This document shows positions 35,387 to 44,834 of a stretch of 64,000 bases of DNA, piece by piece; position 1 is the stretch's first letter, and each line of letters starts with the position of its first letter. The stretch is from contig JAIYDI010000048.1 of NCBI GenBank assembly GCA_027487555.1, positions 59,268 through 123,267 of the forward strand, in the 5' to 3' direction. The position numbers and the translations under genes were made by a program. The notes beneath the pieces were generated by a model. That model worked only from the letters and a program-made list of their open reading frames with translations. It had not been told where the DNA came from and did not search any database. The stretch is from Hyphomicrobiales bacterium (GTDB taxonomy: Bacteria > Pseudomonadota > Alphaproteobacteria > Rhizobiales > Devosiaceae).

Positions 35387-35423
35387 CGCCGACTGCGGCG
35401 TCCGGACTCGCCTGCGGGCTCCA

Positions 35424-37478
35424 CTAAGCCGCTGCAGCCCCCACCAGCCCGCGGTTCTCCAGCAGCGGGCCCACTTCCGGGTCGCGGCCACGATAGAGCC
35501 GATAGGCCTCGGCGAAGTCGCGCTTGCCGCCCGCCGAATAGATGAACTCGTAGAGGCGCTTGGCCGTCTCGGGGTCGAAGGGGTCGCCTTTTTCCTCGAA
35601 GGCGCGGAAGCCATCGGCGTCGAGCACCTCGCTCCACAGGTAGCTGTAATAGCCCGCCGCGTAGCCATCGCCCGAGAACAGGTGCAGGAAATGCGTGCTG
35701 GCGTGCCGAAGCGCGATCTCGCGCGGCATCTCGATGCTTGCGAGCACCTCAGCCTCGAATTCCGCCACCGAGCCCGCCATGGGCTGCGAGTGATAATCCA
35801 TATCGAGAATGGCGGAGGAGACGAATTCCACCGTCTCGAAGCCGGAATTGGCGGTGCGGGCTGCGTGCATCCGCTCCAGCATTTCGGCGGGGATCGGCGC
35901 GCCGGTTTCATAGTGCGTGAAACGTTCGAGCACCTGCGGCTGTTCGAGCCAATGCTCGTAGATCTGGCTCGGCAACTCGACGAAATCGCGCACCACACTG
36001 GTGCCCGCGATGCGCGGATAGGTGACGTCGGAGAGGAGCCCATGCAGCCCGTGGCCCATTTCGTGGAACACGGTGCGGCCCTCGTCGAGCGACAGGAGCG
36101 CCGGCTGGCCGGCGGGCGGCTTGTTGAAATTGCAGGTGTTGACGATCAGCGGCAGTTGCTCGCCATCGAGCTTGGCCTGTTCGCGGAAGGCCGTCATCCA
36201 CGCGCCGGAGCGCTTGCCGGGCCGGGCGAAGAAATCGCAGTAGAACAGCCCGATGATCTGGCCCTCGCGCTTCACCTCCCAGACTTTCACATCCGGGTGG
36301 TAGCCTGCGATATCCTCGCGCTGTGAAAAGCTCAGCCCGAACAGCCGCCCGGCGACGTAGAAGCCGGCTTCCACCACCTTGTCGAGCTGCAGATAGGGCT
36401 TCAGCGCGTTTTCGTCGAAATCATGGCGGGCGAGCCGCAGCTTCTCGGCAAAATAGCGCCAGTCCCAGGCTTCGAGCGGCGCGGACTGCCCTTCGGTGCG
36501 GGCGAGTTCGGCCAGCGCCTCGCGGTCGGCCTCGGCGCGCGTGCGGCCACCGGCCCACACTTCTTCCAGCAGGCCGCGGGCGGCTTTCGGCGTGCCGGCC
36601 ATCGAATCCGCCAGCTTGTAGGCGGCATAGCTCTCATAGCCCAACAGCTTCGCCTGCTCGGCGCGGAGCCTGACGATCTCCTCGATAAGCTTCGAATTGT
36701 CGTTCTTGTTGCCATTGGCGCCGCGCTTCACGAAGGCGCGCCAGACTTTCTCGCGCACGGCGCGGTCGGTGGCGAAATGCAGCACGGGCTCGACGCTCGA
36801 GCGCGACGGCGTCACGGCATAGGGGGCATTAAGCTTGCGGTCGCGGGCGGTTTCGGCGGCGGCGGCGCGGGCGAAATCCGGCAGGCCGGCGACTTCCGCC
36901 TCGGTGAGGGCGAACACCGTCTCCTGCTCGTCGGCGAGGACGTTCTGGCCGAACTGCGTGCCGAGTGTCGCGAGGCGTTCGACGATATCGCCGAACCGCG
37001 CCCGCTCGTCGGCGGTGAGCTTTGCGCCCGCGCGGACGAAATCGAGATGGTAGCGTTCGAGCACCCGGAGCGCCTCGGGGTCGAGGCCGAGCGTGTCGCG
37101 GGCGGCGAACAGCCTGTCGATACGCTCGAACAGCGCCGGGTTGAGGTAGAATTCGTTCCAGTGGCGGGCGAGATCCACGGTCACGTCGCGCTCCACCGCC
37201 TGCAACTCGTCGGAGGTGGCGGCCGAGGTCAGCTGTCCGAACACCATGCTCACCCGGCTCAGCAGCTTGCCCGAACGTTCGATCGCCGCGATGGTGTTGT
37301 CGAAGCTCGGGGCTTCGGCATTACCGGCAATCGTGGCGATCTCGGCGCGGTGCATCGCGAGCGCCGCGGCGAAGGCGGGCTTGAAATGCCCGGTCTCGAT
37401 GTCGCCAAAAGGCGGGGTCTCGAAGGGCGTAGCCCAAATGGCGAGCAGCGGATTGGCTTCGGGCAAGGCATTGGTCAC
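35424..37478 (-). CDS. M3-family metallopeptidase (peptidyl-dipeptidase/oligopeptidase Dcp type)
   Basis: Encodes 684 aa, the usual length. The zinc site is TVFHEMGHGLHGLLS (HExxH, plus the downstream Glu in VRDFVELPSQIYEHW). Other family signatures are PLIVNTCNFNKPP and YYSYLWSEVLDADGF. It cleaves short peptides in the cytosol. Start is GTG at 37478 with GGAG upstream. Divergent from the LysR gene at 37637. Confidence 0.93.
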   Translation of the reverse strand: MTNALPEANPLLAIWATPFETPPFGDIETGHFKPAFAAALAMHRAEIATIAGNAEAPSFDNTIAAIERSGKLLSRVSMVFGQLTSAATSDELQAVERDVTVDLARHWNEFYLNPALFERIDRLFAARDTLGLDPEALRVLERYHLDFVRAGAKLTADERARFGDIVERLATLGTQFGQNVLADEQETVFALTEAEVAGLPDFARAAAAETARDRKLNAPYAVTPSRSSVEPVLHFATDRAVREKVWRAFVKRGANGNKNDNSKLIEEIVRLRAEQAKLLGYESYAAYKLADSMAGTPKAARGLLEEVWAGGRTRAEADREALAELARTEGQSAPLEAWDWRYFAEKLRLARHDFDENALKPYLQLDKVVEAGFYVAGRLFGLSFSQREDIAGYHPDVKVWEVKREGQIIGLFYCDFFARPGKRSGAWMTAFREQAKLDGEQLPLIVNTCNFNKPPAGQPALLSLDEGRTVFHEMGHGLHGLLSDVTYPRIAGTSVVRDFVELPSQIYEHWLEQPQVLERFTHYETGAPIPAEMLERMHAARTANSGFETVEFVSSAILDMDYHSQPMAGSVAEFEAEVLASIEMPREIALRHASTHFLHLFSGDGYAAGYYSYLWSEVLDADGFRAFEEKGDPFDPETAKRLYEFIYSAGGKRDFAEAYRLYRGRDPEVGPLLENRGLVGAAAA

Positions 37479-37636
37479 GGCAAAAGCTCCATGGCGGGCT
37501 GGCGCGGATGGGACCGGCGCCGGCCGGCAATTTCAAGGCGGCACAAACTGACCGGGCCGTGGCCGTTCGGCAAGGGTTTCCGCATCGTGTGGCGGCGGGT
37601 AAACCATCGGAGCGGGTGTGGTGGGGGAGAGCATCG

Positions 37637-38536
37637 ATGGATCGGCTGGCATGCGACCGAATTTTCCTCGCCATCATCGAGCGGGGCTCGCTGTCTGGCG
37701 CCGCCGACAAGCTGAAGATCAGCACTGGGCAGGTGTCGAAGGCGCTGAGCCGGCTCGAGGCGCTGCTCGGCGTGCGCCTGCTCAACCGCACGACGCGCTC
37801 TGTCTCCGCCACTGAGGTCGGGCGTGCCTATGCCGAACAGATACGCGCCCTTGTCGACCAGCTCGACGATATCGACCAGACGGTGCGCAGCGCCGCCAGC
37901 GCGCCCACCGGACGGCTCGCGGTCTCGGTGCCGATCAGCTTCGGCACGGCGGTGCTGGCACCGCTGTTTGCCGAGTTCGCGGGGCTCTATCCGCTGATGC
38001 GGCTCGACGTGTCGTTCTCCGATCGCGTCGTCAATCTCGTCGACGAGGGGTTTGACCTCGCACTCCGCATCGGCGCCCTGCGTGACAGCAATCTGGTGGC
38101 TCGGAAGCTTTGCCCGATCCGCGTCGTCACCACCGCGTCTCCCGGCTATCTCGCCCGCGCCGGCACGCCGCAAGTGCCCGCGGATGTGGCGCGGCACGCC
38201 TGCATCCTCGATGGCAACCTCACGGGCGGCGCAGTCTGGCGGTTTTCCGGCGGGGTCAGTGTGCCGGTCGATGCGCGCCTGCGCTTTGCGAATGGCGAGG
38301 CCTGTTCCATCGCGGCAGAGGGCGGGCATGGGCTGGTGCAGGGTCCGAGCTTCGTCGCGGGCGGGCGGCTCCGTACCGGCACGCTGGTGCCGGTGCTTGC
38401 CGCCTATGAGGCCGAGCCACTCGGCCTTTGGGCGGTTTACCCCGCAGGTCGCCACCTCGCCGCAAAGGTGCGCGTCATGGTGGATTTTCTCGTCGGGAGA
38501 TTCCATGGCACGCCACCCTGGGATCAGGGCTGGTAG
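37637..38536 (+). CDS. LysR-family regulator
   Basis: Encodes 299 aa. Winged HTH is at residues 1-60 (FLAIIERGSLSGAADKLKIS, VSKALSRLEALLGVRLLNRTTR), with an effector-binding domain in the rest (AVSVPISFGTAVLAPLF, DLALRIGALRDSNLVARKL). Domain order fits the CrgA/AaeR-type subgroup. It lies just upstream of a reductase and the quinone-detoxification genes, all plus strand, and is the likely regulator of that set. ATG 37637 was chosen where the HTH begins; the upstream extension is non-homologous. Confidence 0.88.
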   Translation: MDRLACDRIFLAIIERGSLSGAADKLKISTGQVSKALSRLEALLGVRLLNRTTRSVSATEVGRAYAEQIRALVDQLDDIDQTVRSAASAPTGRLAVSVPISFGTAVLAPLFAEFAGLYPLMRLDVSFSDRVVNLVDEGFDLALRIGALRDSNLVARKLCPIRVVTTASPGYLARAGTPQVPADVARHACILDGNLTGGAVWRFSGGVSVPVDARLRFANGEACSIAAEGGHGLVQGPSFVAGGRLRTGTLVPVLAAYEAEPLGLWAVYPAGRHLAAKVRVMVDFLVGRFHGTPPWDQGW

Positions 38537-38672
38537 GGCACGACTTATTCCAAAACGGAAGAAATCTTCTGCCATTCGCTCCCATGGTGTTTCAATCGGA
38601 AGAGGCGCATCTGCGTGTCACCGCATTCATGCCCGTCGAACCAGAGGGTCACGGGCCACAAGGGAGACTGAA

Positions 38673-39266
38673 ATGACCATCGCCATCATCGGTTCGGGCC
38701 ATATGTCCAAGGCGCTTTCCGCCCTCTATGCCGCGTCGGGCGAACATGTCGTCATCGGCTCGCGCAATCCGGGCAATGGCGTGCAGTCCATCGCCGATGC
38801 CGCCGCCGCCGCCGACATCGTGCTGCTCGCCGTGCCCTACCATGCCGCCGCCGAAACCATCGCCGCAGCCAATGGCTTCAAGGGCAAGATCCTTGTCGAC
38901 ATGACCAATCCGCTGAAGCCGGATTTTTCTGGCATCACCATCGGCTTTTCCACCAGCGCCGCCGAAGAGATCGCGAAGCTCGCGCCCGAAGCGCAGGTCG
39001 TGAAGGGCTTCAACACCATCTTTGCCTCGATCCTCGCCAATGGCGGCAAGGTCGCCGGACAGCCGGTGACGGTCTTCCTCGCGGGCGACGATGCCGAAGC
39101 AGTGGCCCAGGTCGAGGCCGTCACCGCCCGGGCCGGGTTCAAGGTGATCAAGTCGGGCCCGCTCGCCAATGCGCGCCACCTCGAAGCGCTGGGCATGCTG
39201 AACATCGCGCTTGGCTACCACCTCGGCCATGGCACCGACATCGCCCCGACCTTCGTCGGGCTCTGA
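38673..39266 (+). CDS. F420H2:NADP-oxidoreductase-like NAD(P)-binding protein
   Basis: Encodes 197 aa. The Rossmann motif is IAIIGSGHMSKALS, followed by VVIGSRNPGNG, DIVLLAVPYHAAAETI, LVDMTNPLKPD and VVKGFNTIFASIL, the layout of the F420-dependent NADP reductase/Npd family. In bacteria without F420 the substrate is unknown; quinone or keto-acid reduction is possible. ATG 38673 has AGGGAGAC upstream. It follows the LysR gene and precedes the VOC gene. Confidence 0.8.
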   Translation: MTIAIIGSGHMSKALSALYAASGEHVVIGSRNPGNGVQSIADAAAAADIVLLAVPYHAAAETIAAANGFKGKILVDMTNPLKPDFSGITIGFSTSAAEEIAKLAPEAQVVKGFNTIFASILANGGKVAGQPVTVFLAGDDAEAVAQVEAVTARAGFKVIKSGPLANARHLEALGMLNIALGYHLGHGTDIAPTFVGL

Positions 39267-39290
39267 GTGACGAAGCGAGGGGAGCAGGAA

Positions 39291-40139
39291 ATGGCCACCA
39301 GTGACGCGCCGATCGAAATCGGCCATGTCGCCCTCGTCGTGCGCGATCTCGACAAGGTCGCAGATTTCTATCGCGACGTGATCGGGCTCCACCCCCTCTC
39401 CCGCGAGGGCGAGGGGGCGACACTCGGCGTCGATGGCCGGGTGCTGCTCGAACTCAGGGGCGACAAGGCCGCGGTACTGCGCAACCCGCGCGGCGCCGGG
39501 CTGTTCCACACGGCGTTCCTCCTGCCGTCCCACACCGAACTCGGCAATTGGCTGAGGCACATGGCCATCGGGCGGCACCGGATCCAGGGCGCGTCGGACC
39601 ATCTCGTCAGCGAGGCGATCTATCTCGCCGACCCGGAAGGCAACGGCATCGAAGTCTATGCCGACCGGCCGCGCGACAGCTGGCGCTGGAATGGCTCGGA
39701 AGTCGTGATGGCGACCGAGGCGCTCGATCTTGATGCGCTCCTCGCCGACGCCAATGCCGAGTGGCGCGGCGTGCCCGAAGGCAGCGTCGTCGGGCATGTG
39801 CACCTGCAGACGGGCGCCATTCCCGAGGCCCTTGCCTTCTATTCGGGCACGCTTGGCATGCAGACCACCGCGCAAATGCCGTCGGCAGGCTTCTACAGTT
39901 CCGGCGGCTACCACCATCACCTGGCGACCAATATCTGGAATTCGCGCGGGGCAGGGCCGAAGCCCGAGGGCGCGACCGGGCTTGCCGAAGTGGTGCTGCG
40001 CGCCGATGCGCCCGAAATCGCGGCGGTAGCGCGGCGGGCCGGCAAGGCAGTGCCGGCGGACTCCGGGAGCCTCAGCCTCGTTGATCCGTGGAACCTGAGC
40101 CTGACGCTTCAGCCCAAGGAGACGACGCATGCTGGTTGA
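39291..40139 (+). CDS. VOC-family ring-cleaving dioxygenase (CatE/MhqO-like)
   Basis: Encodes 282 aa with two vicinal-oxygen-chelate modules: IGHVALVVRDLDKVADFYRDVIG, LFHTAFLLPS and LADPEGNGIEVYADRP in the first; VGHVHLQTGAIPEALAFYSG and YHHHLATNIWNSRG in the second. The second-module histidines (GHVHL, YHHH) are probable metal ligands; the third ligand is not obvious because the usual final Glu is not seen (LVDPWNLSLTL). Related CatE/MhqO enzymes open catechol or hydroquinone rings. ATG 39291 has GGGGAGCAGG upstream. The 3' end overlaps the next gene by 11 bases. Confidence 0.85.
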   Translation: MATSDAPIEIGHVALVVRDLDKVADFYRDVIGLHPLSREGEGATLGVDGRVLLELRGDKAAVLRNPRGAGLFHTAFLLPSHTELGNWLRHMAIGRHRIQGASDHLVSEAIYLADPEGNGIEVYADRPRDSWRWNGSEVVMATEALDLDALLADANAEWRGVPEGSVVGHVHLQTGAIPEALAFYSGTLGMQTTAQMPSAGFYSSGGYHHHLATNIWNSRGAGPKPEGATGLAEVVLRADAPEIAAVARRAGKAVPADSGSLSLVDPWNLSLTLQPKETTHAG

Positions 40140-41106
40140 CGGCAAGTGGACATCGGACTGGCAGCCGGTGCAGGCGACCGACCAGAAGGGCGGCTTCGTC
40201 CGGCAGACATCGAGCTTTCGCCACCATGTCACGGCCGATGGCGGTGCCGGCCCGACCGGTGACGGCGGCTTTATGGCCGAGGCCGCACGCTACCACCTCT
40301 ATGTCGCGCTGATCTGCCCCTGGGCCTGCCGCACGCTGATCGCGCGGAAGCTCAAGGGCCTCGACGAGGTCATCTCGGTCAGCGTCGTCAACCCGGTGCT
40401 GACAAAGCAAGGCTGGACCTTCGGCGGCTATCCGCTCGCCACCGACGACGCGGTCACTGGCGCGACCTATATGCACGAGATCTATACCAAGGCCGATCCG
40501 CACTTCACCGGCCGCGCCACCGTGCCGGTGCTGTGGGACAAGAAGACCGGCACCATCGTCAACAACGAGAGCGCGGATATCCTGCGCATCCTCAATTCCG
40601 GGTTCGGCAACCTCGCTTCGGGGCCTGACCTCTATCCCGAGCCGCTCCGCGCCGAAATCGACGCGCTCAATGCCGAAATCTATCCGCGGCTCAATAATGG
40701 CGTCTATCGCACCGGGTTCGCCACCACGCAGGAGGCCTATGACGAGGCCTTTGCCGAAGTGTTCGCCATGCTCGACAGCCTCGAGGCGCGGCTTGCGGCG
40801 GGCAAGGTGCCGTTCCTGTTGGGGGACATGCTGACCGAAGCCGATATCCGGCTCTTCGTCACGCTGGTGCGGTTCGATGCGGCCTATCACGGCATCTTCA
40901 AGTGCAACCTGCGTCGGCTGGCCGACTACAGGGCACTCAGCGCCTATCTCGAAGCGATGATCGCGGTACCCGGCATCGCCGACACCGTCAGTATCGACCA
41001 TATCAAGGCCGGGTATTATTCCATCAAGACGCTCAACCCCAATGGCATCGTGCCCAAGGGGCCGGCGCTCGGCTGGGCCCCTGCCGAACGGCGCGAGATC
41101 ATCTGA
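40129..41106 (+). CDS. Glutathionyl-hydroquinone reductase
   Basis: Encodes 325 aa, the YqjG/Xi-class glutathione transferase. The catalytic Cys is in ALICPWACRTL (CPWA motif), followed by VNPVLTKQGWTFGG and HEIYTKADPHFTGRATVPVLWD, INGVYRTGFATTQEAYD-like helix, and RLFVTLVRFDAAYHGIFKCN. It releases glutathione from glutathionyl-hydroquinones, a detoxification step for quinones. Translation is coupled to both neighbours (11-base overlap before, 1-base overlap after). Confidence 0.93.
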   Translation: MLVDGKWTSDWQPVQATDQKGGFVRQTSSFRHHVTADGGAGPTGDGGFMAEAARYHLYVALICPWACRTLIARKLKGLDEVISVSVVNPVLTKQGWTFGGYPLATDDAVTGATYMHEIYTKADPHFTGRATVPVLWDKKTGTIVNNESADILRILNSGFGNLASGPDLYPEPLRAEIDALNAEIYPRLNNGVYRTGFATTQEAYDEAFAEVFAMLDSLEARLAAGKVPFLLGDMLTEADIRLFVTLVRFDAAYHGIFKCNLRRLADYRALSAYLEAMIAVPGIADTVSIDHIKAGYYSIKTLNPNGIVPKGPALGWAPAERREII

Positions 41107-41726
41107 TGGGCGCCGACAGCAAGGGCCTCGTCATCCTGCTGCATGGCGTCGGCTCCAATGGCGCCGACATGGCGGGCCTCGCGGATGCGATGGCGCCGGC
41201 ATTGCCGGGCATCGCCTTTGCCACCCCCGATGCGCCGCTGCCCTTCGATGGCGGTGGCATGGGCCGGCAGTGGTTCTCGATCGCAGGTGTCACAACGCAG
41301 AACAGGCCGGCACGGGTGGCCGCGGCGCGCGCGGCACGCGACGAGATGCTTGCCGGCCTCATCGCCGAGGCGGGCTTTGCCGACAGGCTCGACACGGTGA
41401 TCCTGCTCGGCTTTTCGCAGGGCGCGATCATGGCGCTCGACGCCATGGCGAGCGGACGCTGGGCATTGGGGGGTGTAGTTGCCTTCGCCGGACGGCTCGC
41501 GACACCGACGCCGCTCGCGCCCGCGCTCAAGACACCGGTGCTCATCATCCATGGCGACGCAGACCGGGTCATGCCCGTCGCCGAAGCCGGAGATGCCGAG
41601 GCGCGCCTCACCGCACTCGGTGCCAAGGTCGAGGTGCTGATCGAGCCCGGCATCGGCCATCAGGTCGGGCGCGAGGGCCTTTCCCGCGCCGTTGCCTTCA
41701 CCCGCGAGCGGCTGCTTCGCAGCTAA
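41106..41726 (+). CDS. Alpha/beta-hydrolase (phospholipase/carboxylesterase, MhqD-like)
   Basis: Encodes 206 aa. Oxyanion motif ILLHGVGSNGADM, nucleophile Ser in LLGFSQGAIMALD, Asp in IIHGDADRVMPV and His in EPGIGHQVGREG complete the catalytic triad. Belongs to the small carboxylesterase family that includes B. subtilis MhqD, known from the hydroquinone-resistance regulon. The ATG overlaps the previous stop by one base (TGATG). Confidence 0.88.
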   Translation: MGADSKGLVILLHGVGSNGADMAGLADAMAPALPGIAFATPDAPLPFDGGGMGRQWFSIAGVTTQNRPARVAAARAARDEMLAGLIAEAGFADRLDTVILLGFSQGAIMALDAMASGRWALGGVVAFAGRLATPTPLAPALKTPVLIIHGDADRVMPVAEAGDAEARLTALGAKVEVLIEPGIGHQVGREGLSRAVAFTRERLLRS

Positions 41727-41795
41727 GTCCTTGCTTGGTCGCGCTGTCGAACCGGAAAAGTCATGCAAGTTTTCCTGACAGCGCTCCTTGGCTGA

Positions 41796-42623
41796 TCAAT
41801 GCGGCCCGGCGGGGAGGGCGGTCGTCTCGCCGCAGGGCCCGCCATCCATGTTGACGGCGATGGCATGAGTTTCGCCATCGAAGCCGATGGCCTGGTAATA
41901 GTGGCTCAGTTCCACCGTGCTTTCGGGCACGTAGTGGAAGATCAGCGAGCGGCGGAAGCGGTCGGCGCTGGTGTTCGGCGTCGAGCCGTGGATGACGCTG
42001 CCGTTGAAAAACAGCACGTCGCCTGCCCGCAGTTCCATCATCTCGGGCGTGAGGCCGGCGGGCGGCACGACGCGATCGGTGGTGAAGGAGAGCGCCGGGT
42101 CGGCCTTTTCGGGGCAGGCGATGTCGAGCCGCGCCGTCTCCGGCACGCACATCATGCCACCATTGCCGGCATCGGCATCGTCCACCGCCACCCAGGCAGC
42201 AAGGCAGGTGCCGGGCTTCACCCTCAGGTAGAAATTATCCTGGTGCAGGTCCTGCCCGCGCGCGCCGGGCGGCTTGAAATAGAACATCGACTGCGCCGCA
42301 TAGGGCGCCTCGCCGAACAGGTCGCGCAGGACCGGTTCGAGCCGCGGCTCCAGCATGTAGCGGCGGGCGAGCGGGCCTACCGGCTTGTCCATGTGACGAT
42401 GCGGATGCATCATGCGCGGGTAAAACTGCAGCGGATCGGCACTATCGGGCGGCGCGCCCTCGCGGGCCCTGGGTATATCCGAAAGCCCCGAAACCGGACC
42501 GTCCTTCGCCATCTGCATGAAGGTTTCGCGGATTTCGGCGATCTCTTCGGGGCCGAACAGCCCGCGGACCTGAAGATAGCCGTCGCGCGCATAGCGGGCG
42601 CGCTGCTCGTCCGACAGACCCAT
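41796..42623 (-). CDS. Phytanoyl-CoA dioxygenase (PhyH)-family protein
   Basis: Encodes 275 aa, a Fe(II)/2-oxoglutarate oxygenase of the PhyH family. The iron ligands are seen as HQDNFY (H-x-D) and SVIHGSTPN (His), with an Arg in DRFRRSLIFHYV for 2-oxoglutarate. ATG 42623 has AAGGAGAG upstream. It is divergent from the AcuI-like gene and convergent with the esterase. Substrate unknown; the family hydroxylates small metabolites. Confidence 0.88.
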   Translation of the reverse strand: MGLSDEQRARYARDGYLQVRGLFGPEEIAEIRETFMQMAKDGPVSGLSDIPRAREGAPPDSADPLQFYPRMMHPHRHMDKPVGPLARRYMLEPRLEPVLRDLFGEAPYAAQSMFYFKPPGARGQDLHQDNFYLRVKPGTCLAAWVAVDDADAGNGGMMCVPETARLDIACPEKADPALSFTTDRVVPPAGLTPEMMELRAGDVLFFNGSVIHGSTPNTSADRFRRSLIFHYVPESTVELSHYYQAIGFDGETHAIAVNMDGGPCGETTALPAGPH

Positions 42624-42720
42624 CGCAGCTCTCCTTTTCACAAAGGCTAGCAAGGCAGGTTCCTTTCCTGCAAGCCTCGGATAGACTTCACCGAAAAAAG
42701 ACAGTGTCCGGGGAGGAACG

Positions 42721-43695
42721 ATGCGCGCATTGCTGACCGAGGCCGAAGGCGACGGGCTCGTCTCGAGGATCAAGGACGTTGCCCTTGATCCCGCCGAAGG
42801 GGATGTCACCGTCAGAATCGAGTGGTCGACCGTCAACTACAAGGATGCGCTGGCGCTCAGCTTCAAGAGCCGCATCATGCAGAAGCTGCCGCTGATTGGC
42901 GGCATCGACTTCGCCGGCGTCGTCGCGCAATCGGAAAGCCCCGCCTACAAGGTCGGCGACCGGGTTCTGGTGAATGGCTGGGGCCTCAGCCAGACCCACA
43001 ATGGTGGCTATGCCGAAGAGGCCCGCGTGCCCGCGAGCTGGCTGGTGCCAGTGCCGGAGACGTTCTCGACCCGCGATGCCATGGCTATCGGAACGGCGGG
43101 CTACACCGCCATGCTGTCGGTACTGGCGCTCGAGCGCAGCGGCATGACCCCTGGCTCGGGCGATGTGCTCGTTACCGGCGCCAATGGGGGGGTCGGCTCC
43201 ATCGCCATCGCGCTGCTCGCCGGGCTCGGCTATCGCGTCATCGCCTCCACCGGACGTCTTGAGCAGGCGGATTATCTCACTGGCCTCGGCGCGGCCGAAA
43301 TCCTCGATCGAACGACGCTCTCGGCGCCCGGCAAGCCGCTTGGCAAGGAGCGCTGGGCCGGCGCGGTGGATTCGATCGGCAGCCATACGCTGGTCAACGT
43401 CCTCGCCGGGATCCGCTATGGCGGCGCCGTTGCCGCCTGCGGCCTCGCGCAGGGGCTGGATCTGCCGGGCAGCGTGCTGCCCTTCATTTTGCGCGGCGTA
43501 ACGCTCCATGGCATCGATTCGGTCAACGCGCCGCAAGCGCAGCGGCTTGTTGCCTGGCAGCGGCTGGCGCACGATCTCGATCCGGACAAACTCCGCGCCA
43601 CCACCAGCGAGATCGCGCTTGCCGACGTGCCGGGCATGGTCGGCGACCTGCTCGCCGGCAAGGTGCGCGGCCGCACTGTCGTCCGCATCGGTTGA
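42721..43695 (+). CDS. Medium-chain quinone/acryloyl-CoA reductase (AcuI/YhdH-like)
   Basis: Encodes 324 aa. Zinc-independent MDR family: VEWSTVNYKDALAL (YhdH hallmark), IDFAGVVAQSESPAYKVGD, GWGLSQTHNGGYAEEARV, AIGTAGYTAMLSV, nucleotide-binding VTGANGGVGSIAIA, and GIDSVNAP. YhdH/AcuI reduces acryloyl-CoA to propionyl-CoA. Divergent from the PhyH gene with a shared 97-base gap; 8 bases upstream of the DapA-like gene, so likely co-transcribed. Confidence 0.9.
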   Translation: MRALLTEAEGDGLVSRIKDVALDPAEGDVTVRIEWSTVNYKDALALSFKSRIMQKLPLIGGIDFAGVVAQSESPAYKVGDRVLVNGWGLSQTHNGGYAEEARVPASWLVPVPETFSTRDAMAIGTAGYTAMLSVLALERSGMTPGSGDVLVTGANGGVGSIAIALLAGLGYRVIASTGRLEQADYLTGLGAAEILDRTTLSAPGKPLGKERWAGAVDSIGSHTLVNVLAGIRYGGAVAACGLAQGLDLPGSVLPFILRGVTLHGIDSVNAPQAQRLVAWQRLAHDLDPDKLRATTSEIALADVPGMVGDLLAGKVRGRTVVRIG

Positions 43696-43703
43696 GGTCC
43701 GCC

Positions 43704-44612
43704 ATGTCTCGCCATCCTGCCACGGCGCTCACGGGCATCCATGCCATCACCTATGCGCTGTTCGATACGAACGAGCGGCTCGACCGCGCCCTGATGCGGC
43801 GGCAGGTGGAGCTCTGCCTTGCCTCCGGTGTCGCCGGCATGGCGGCCCTTGGGCTTGCGACCGAAGTGAGCAAGCTCGCCCATGACGAGCGGCTCGCGCT
43901 CATGGACTGGATGGCCGAGGATGTCGGCGGCCGCGTGCCGCTCGGCTTCACCATTTTCGGCACGTCAGTGGCGGAGCAGGTCGCCCAGGTCCGGTATGCG
44001 GAGCGGGCGGGCGCAGATTGGGTCATCCTGCAGCCACCTCCGGTCGGAACATTTGGAGCGCAGGAATATCTCGATTTCTTCGGGCGGGTCGCGGATACGG
44101 CTGGCATACCGGTCGCCATCCAGAACGCGCCGGCCTTTCTCGGGCGCGGCCTCAACGCCGACGAGATCCGCACGCTCACCGAGCGCCACCCCAATATCCG
44201 CCTCATCAAGGGCGAGGGGCCAGTTACCGATATTGCCGGGCTGATCGCGCGCACCGATGGGCGCCTGCCGGTGTTCAACGGGCGCGGCGGGCTCGAGCTC
44301 ATCGACAATTTCCGCATCGGCTGCGCCGGCATGCTGCTCGCGCCCGATCTCGTCGATATCTCGGTGCGGGCCTGGGCGGCAGCACAGGCCGGTGACGAGG
44401 CAGGGGCCGAGGCGGACTACGCCCGCATGCTGCCCGCCGCCGTGTTCATCATGCAGGGCATCGAGTACCTGATGTGCTACGGCAAGCGGCTGTTTGCCGC
44501 CCGCGCCGGGATGGTGGTGCACGATCGCGCGCCGGCCATGCGCCCCACTGCGACCGGCCTCGCCATGGTCGAGCGCTTCGCCCGACAGCTTGGTCCCCTG
44601 CCGGGCGCCTGA
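43704..44612 (+). CDS. DHDPS/NAL-family aldolase-dehydratase (DapA-like)
   Basis: Encodes 302 aa, an (alpha/beta)8 barrel of the dihydrodipicolinate synthase/N-acetylneuraminate lyase family. The Schiff-base Lys is probably in NIRLIKGEGPVTDI, the region MAALGLATEVSKLAHDER replaces the usual GTTGE motif, and LPVFNGRGGLELIDNFRIGCAGML follows. Reactions in the family include retro-aldol cleavage and dehydratase/deaminase steps on 2-keto-3-deoxy sugars or hydroxyproline-derived pyrrolines. ATG 43704 has GAGG upstream. Substrate open; sugar-acid dehydratase is one option given the GH127 and SDR neighbours. Confidence 0.85.
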   Translation: MSRHPATALTGIHAITYALFDTNERLDRALMRRQVELCLASGVAGMAALGLATEVSKLAHDERLALMDWMAEDVGGRVPLGFTIFGTSVAEQVAQVRYAERAGADWVILQPPPVGTFGAQEYLDFFGRVADTAGIPVAIQNAPAFLGRGLNADEIRTLTERHPNIRLIKGEGPVTDIAGLIARTDGRLPVFNGRGGLELIDNFRIGCAGMLLAPDLVDISVRAWAAAQAGDEAGAEADYARMLPAAVFIMQGIEYLMCYGKRLFAARAGMVVHDRAPAMRPTATGLAMVERFARQLGPLPGA

Positions 44613-44834
44613 TCGCTCTGCCCGGCATGGCCAAGCGAAGACATGCGGAAATTCTGGCAAGATACGCAGCGCCGCAGCCGGGTTTCTGTGTCCCCCGGGT
44701 CGACACGGCGCCGATTCCACCGGTGGCGTGGCCTCTCACGGGCGGTCGCAGCGTGCTTTTCCGCCACCTGCAGCGCTAGTATGTGTCCGGGCGCACCGCC
44801 GGCGCGGTGATGTAAACCAACGGGCCATACGCAA

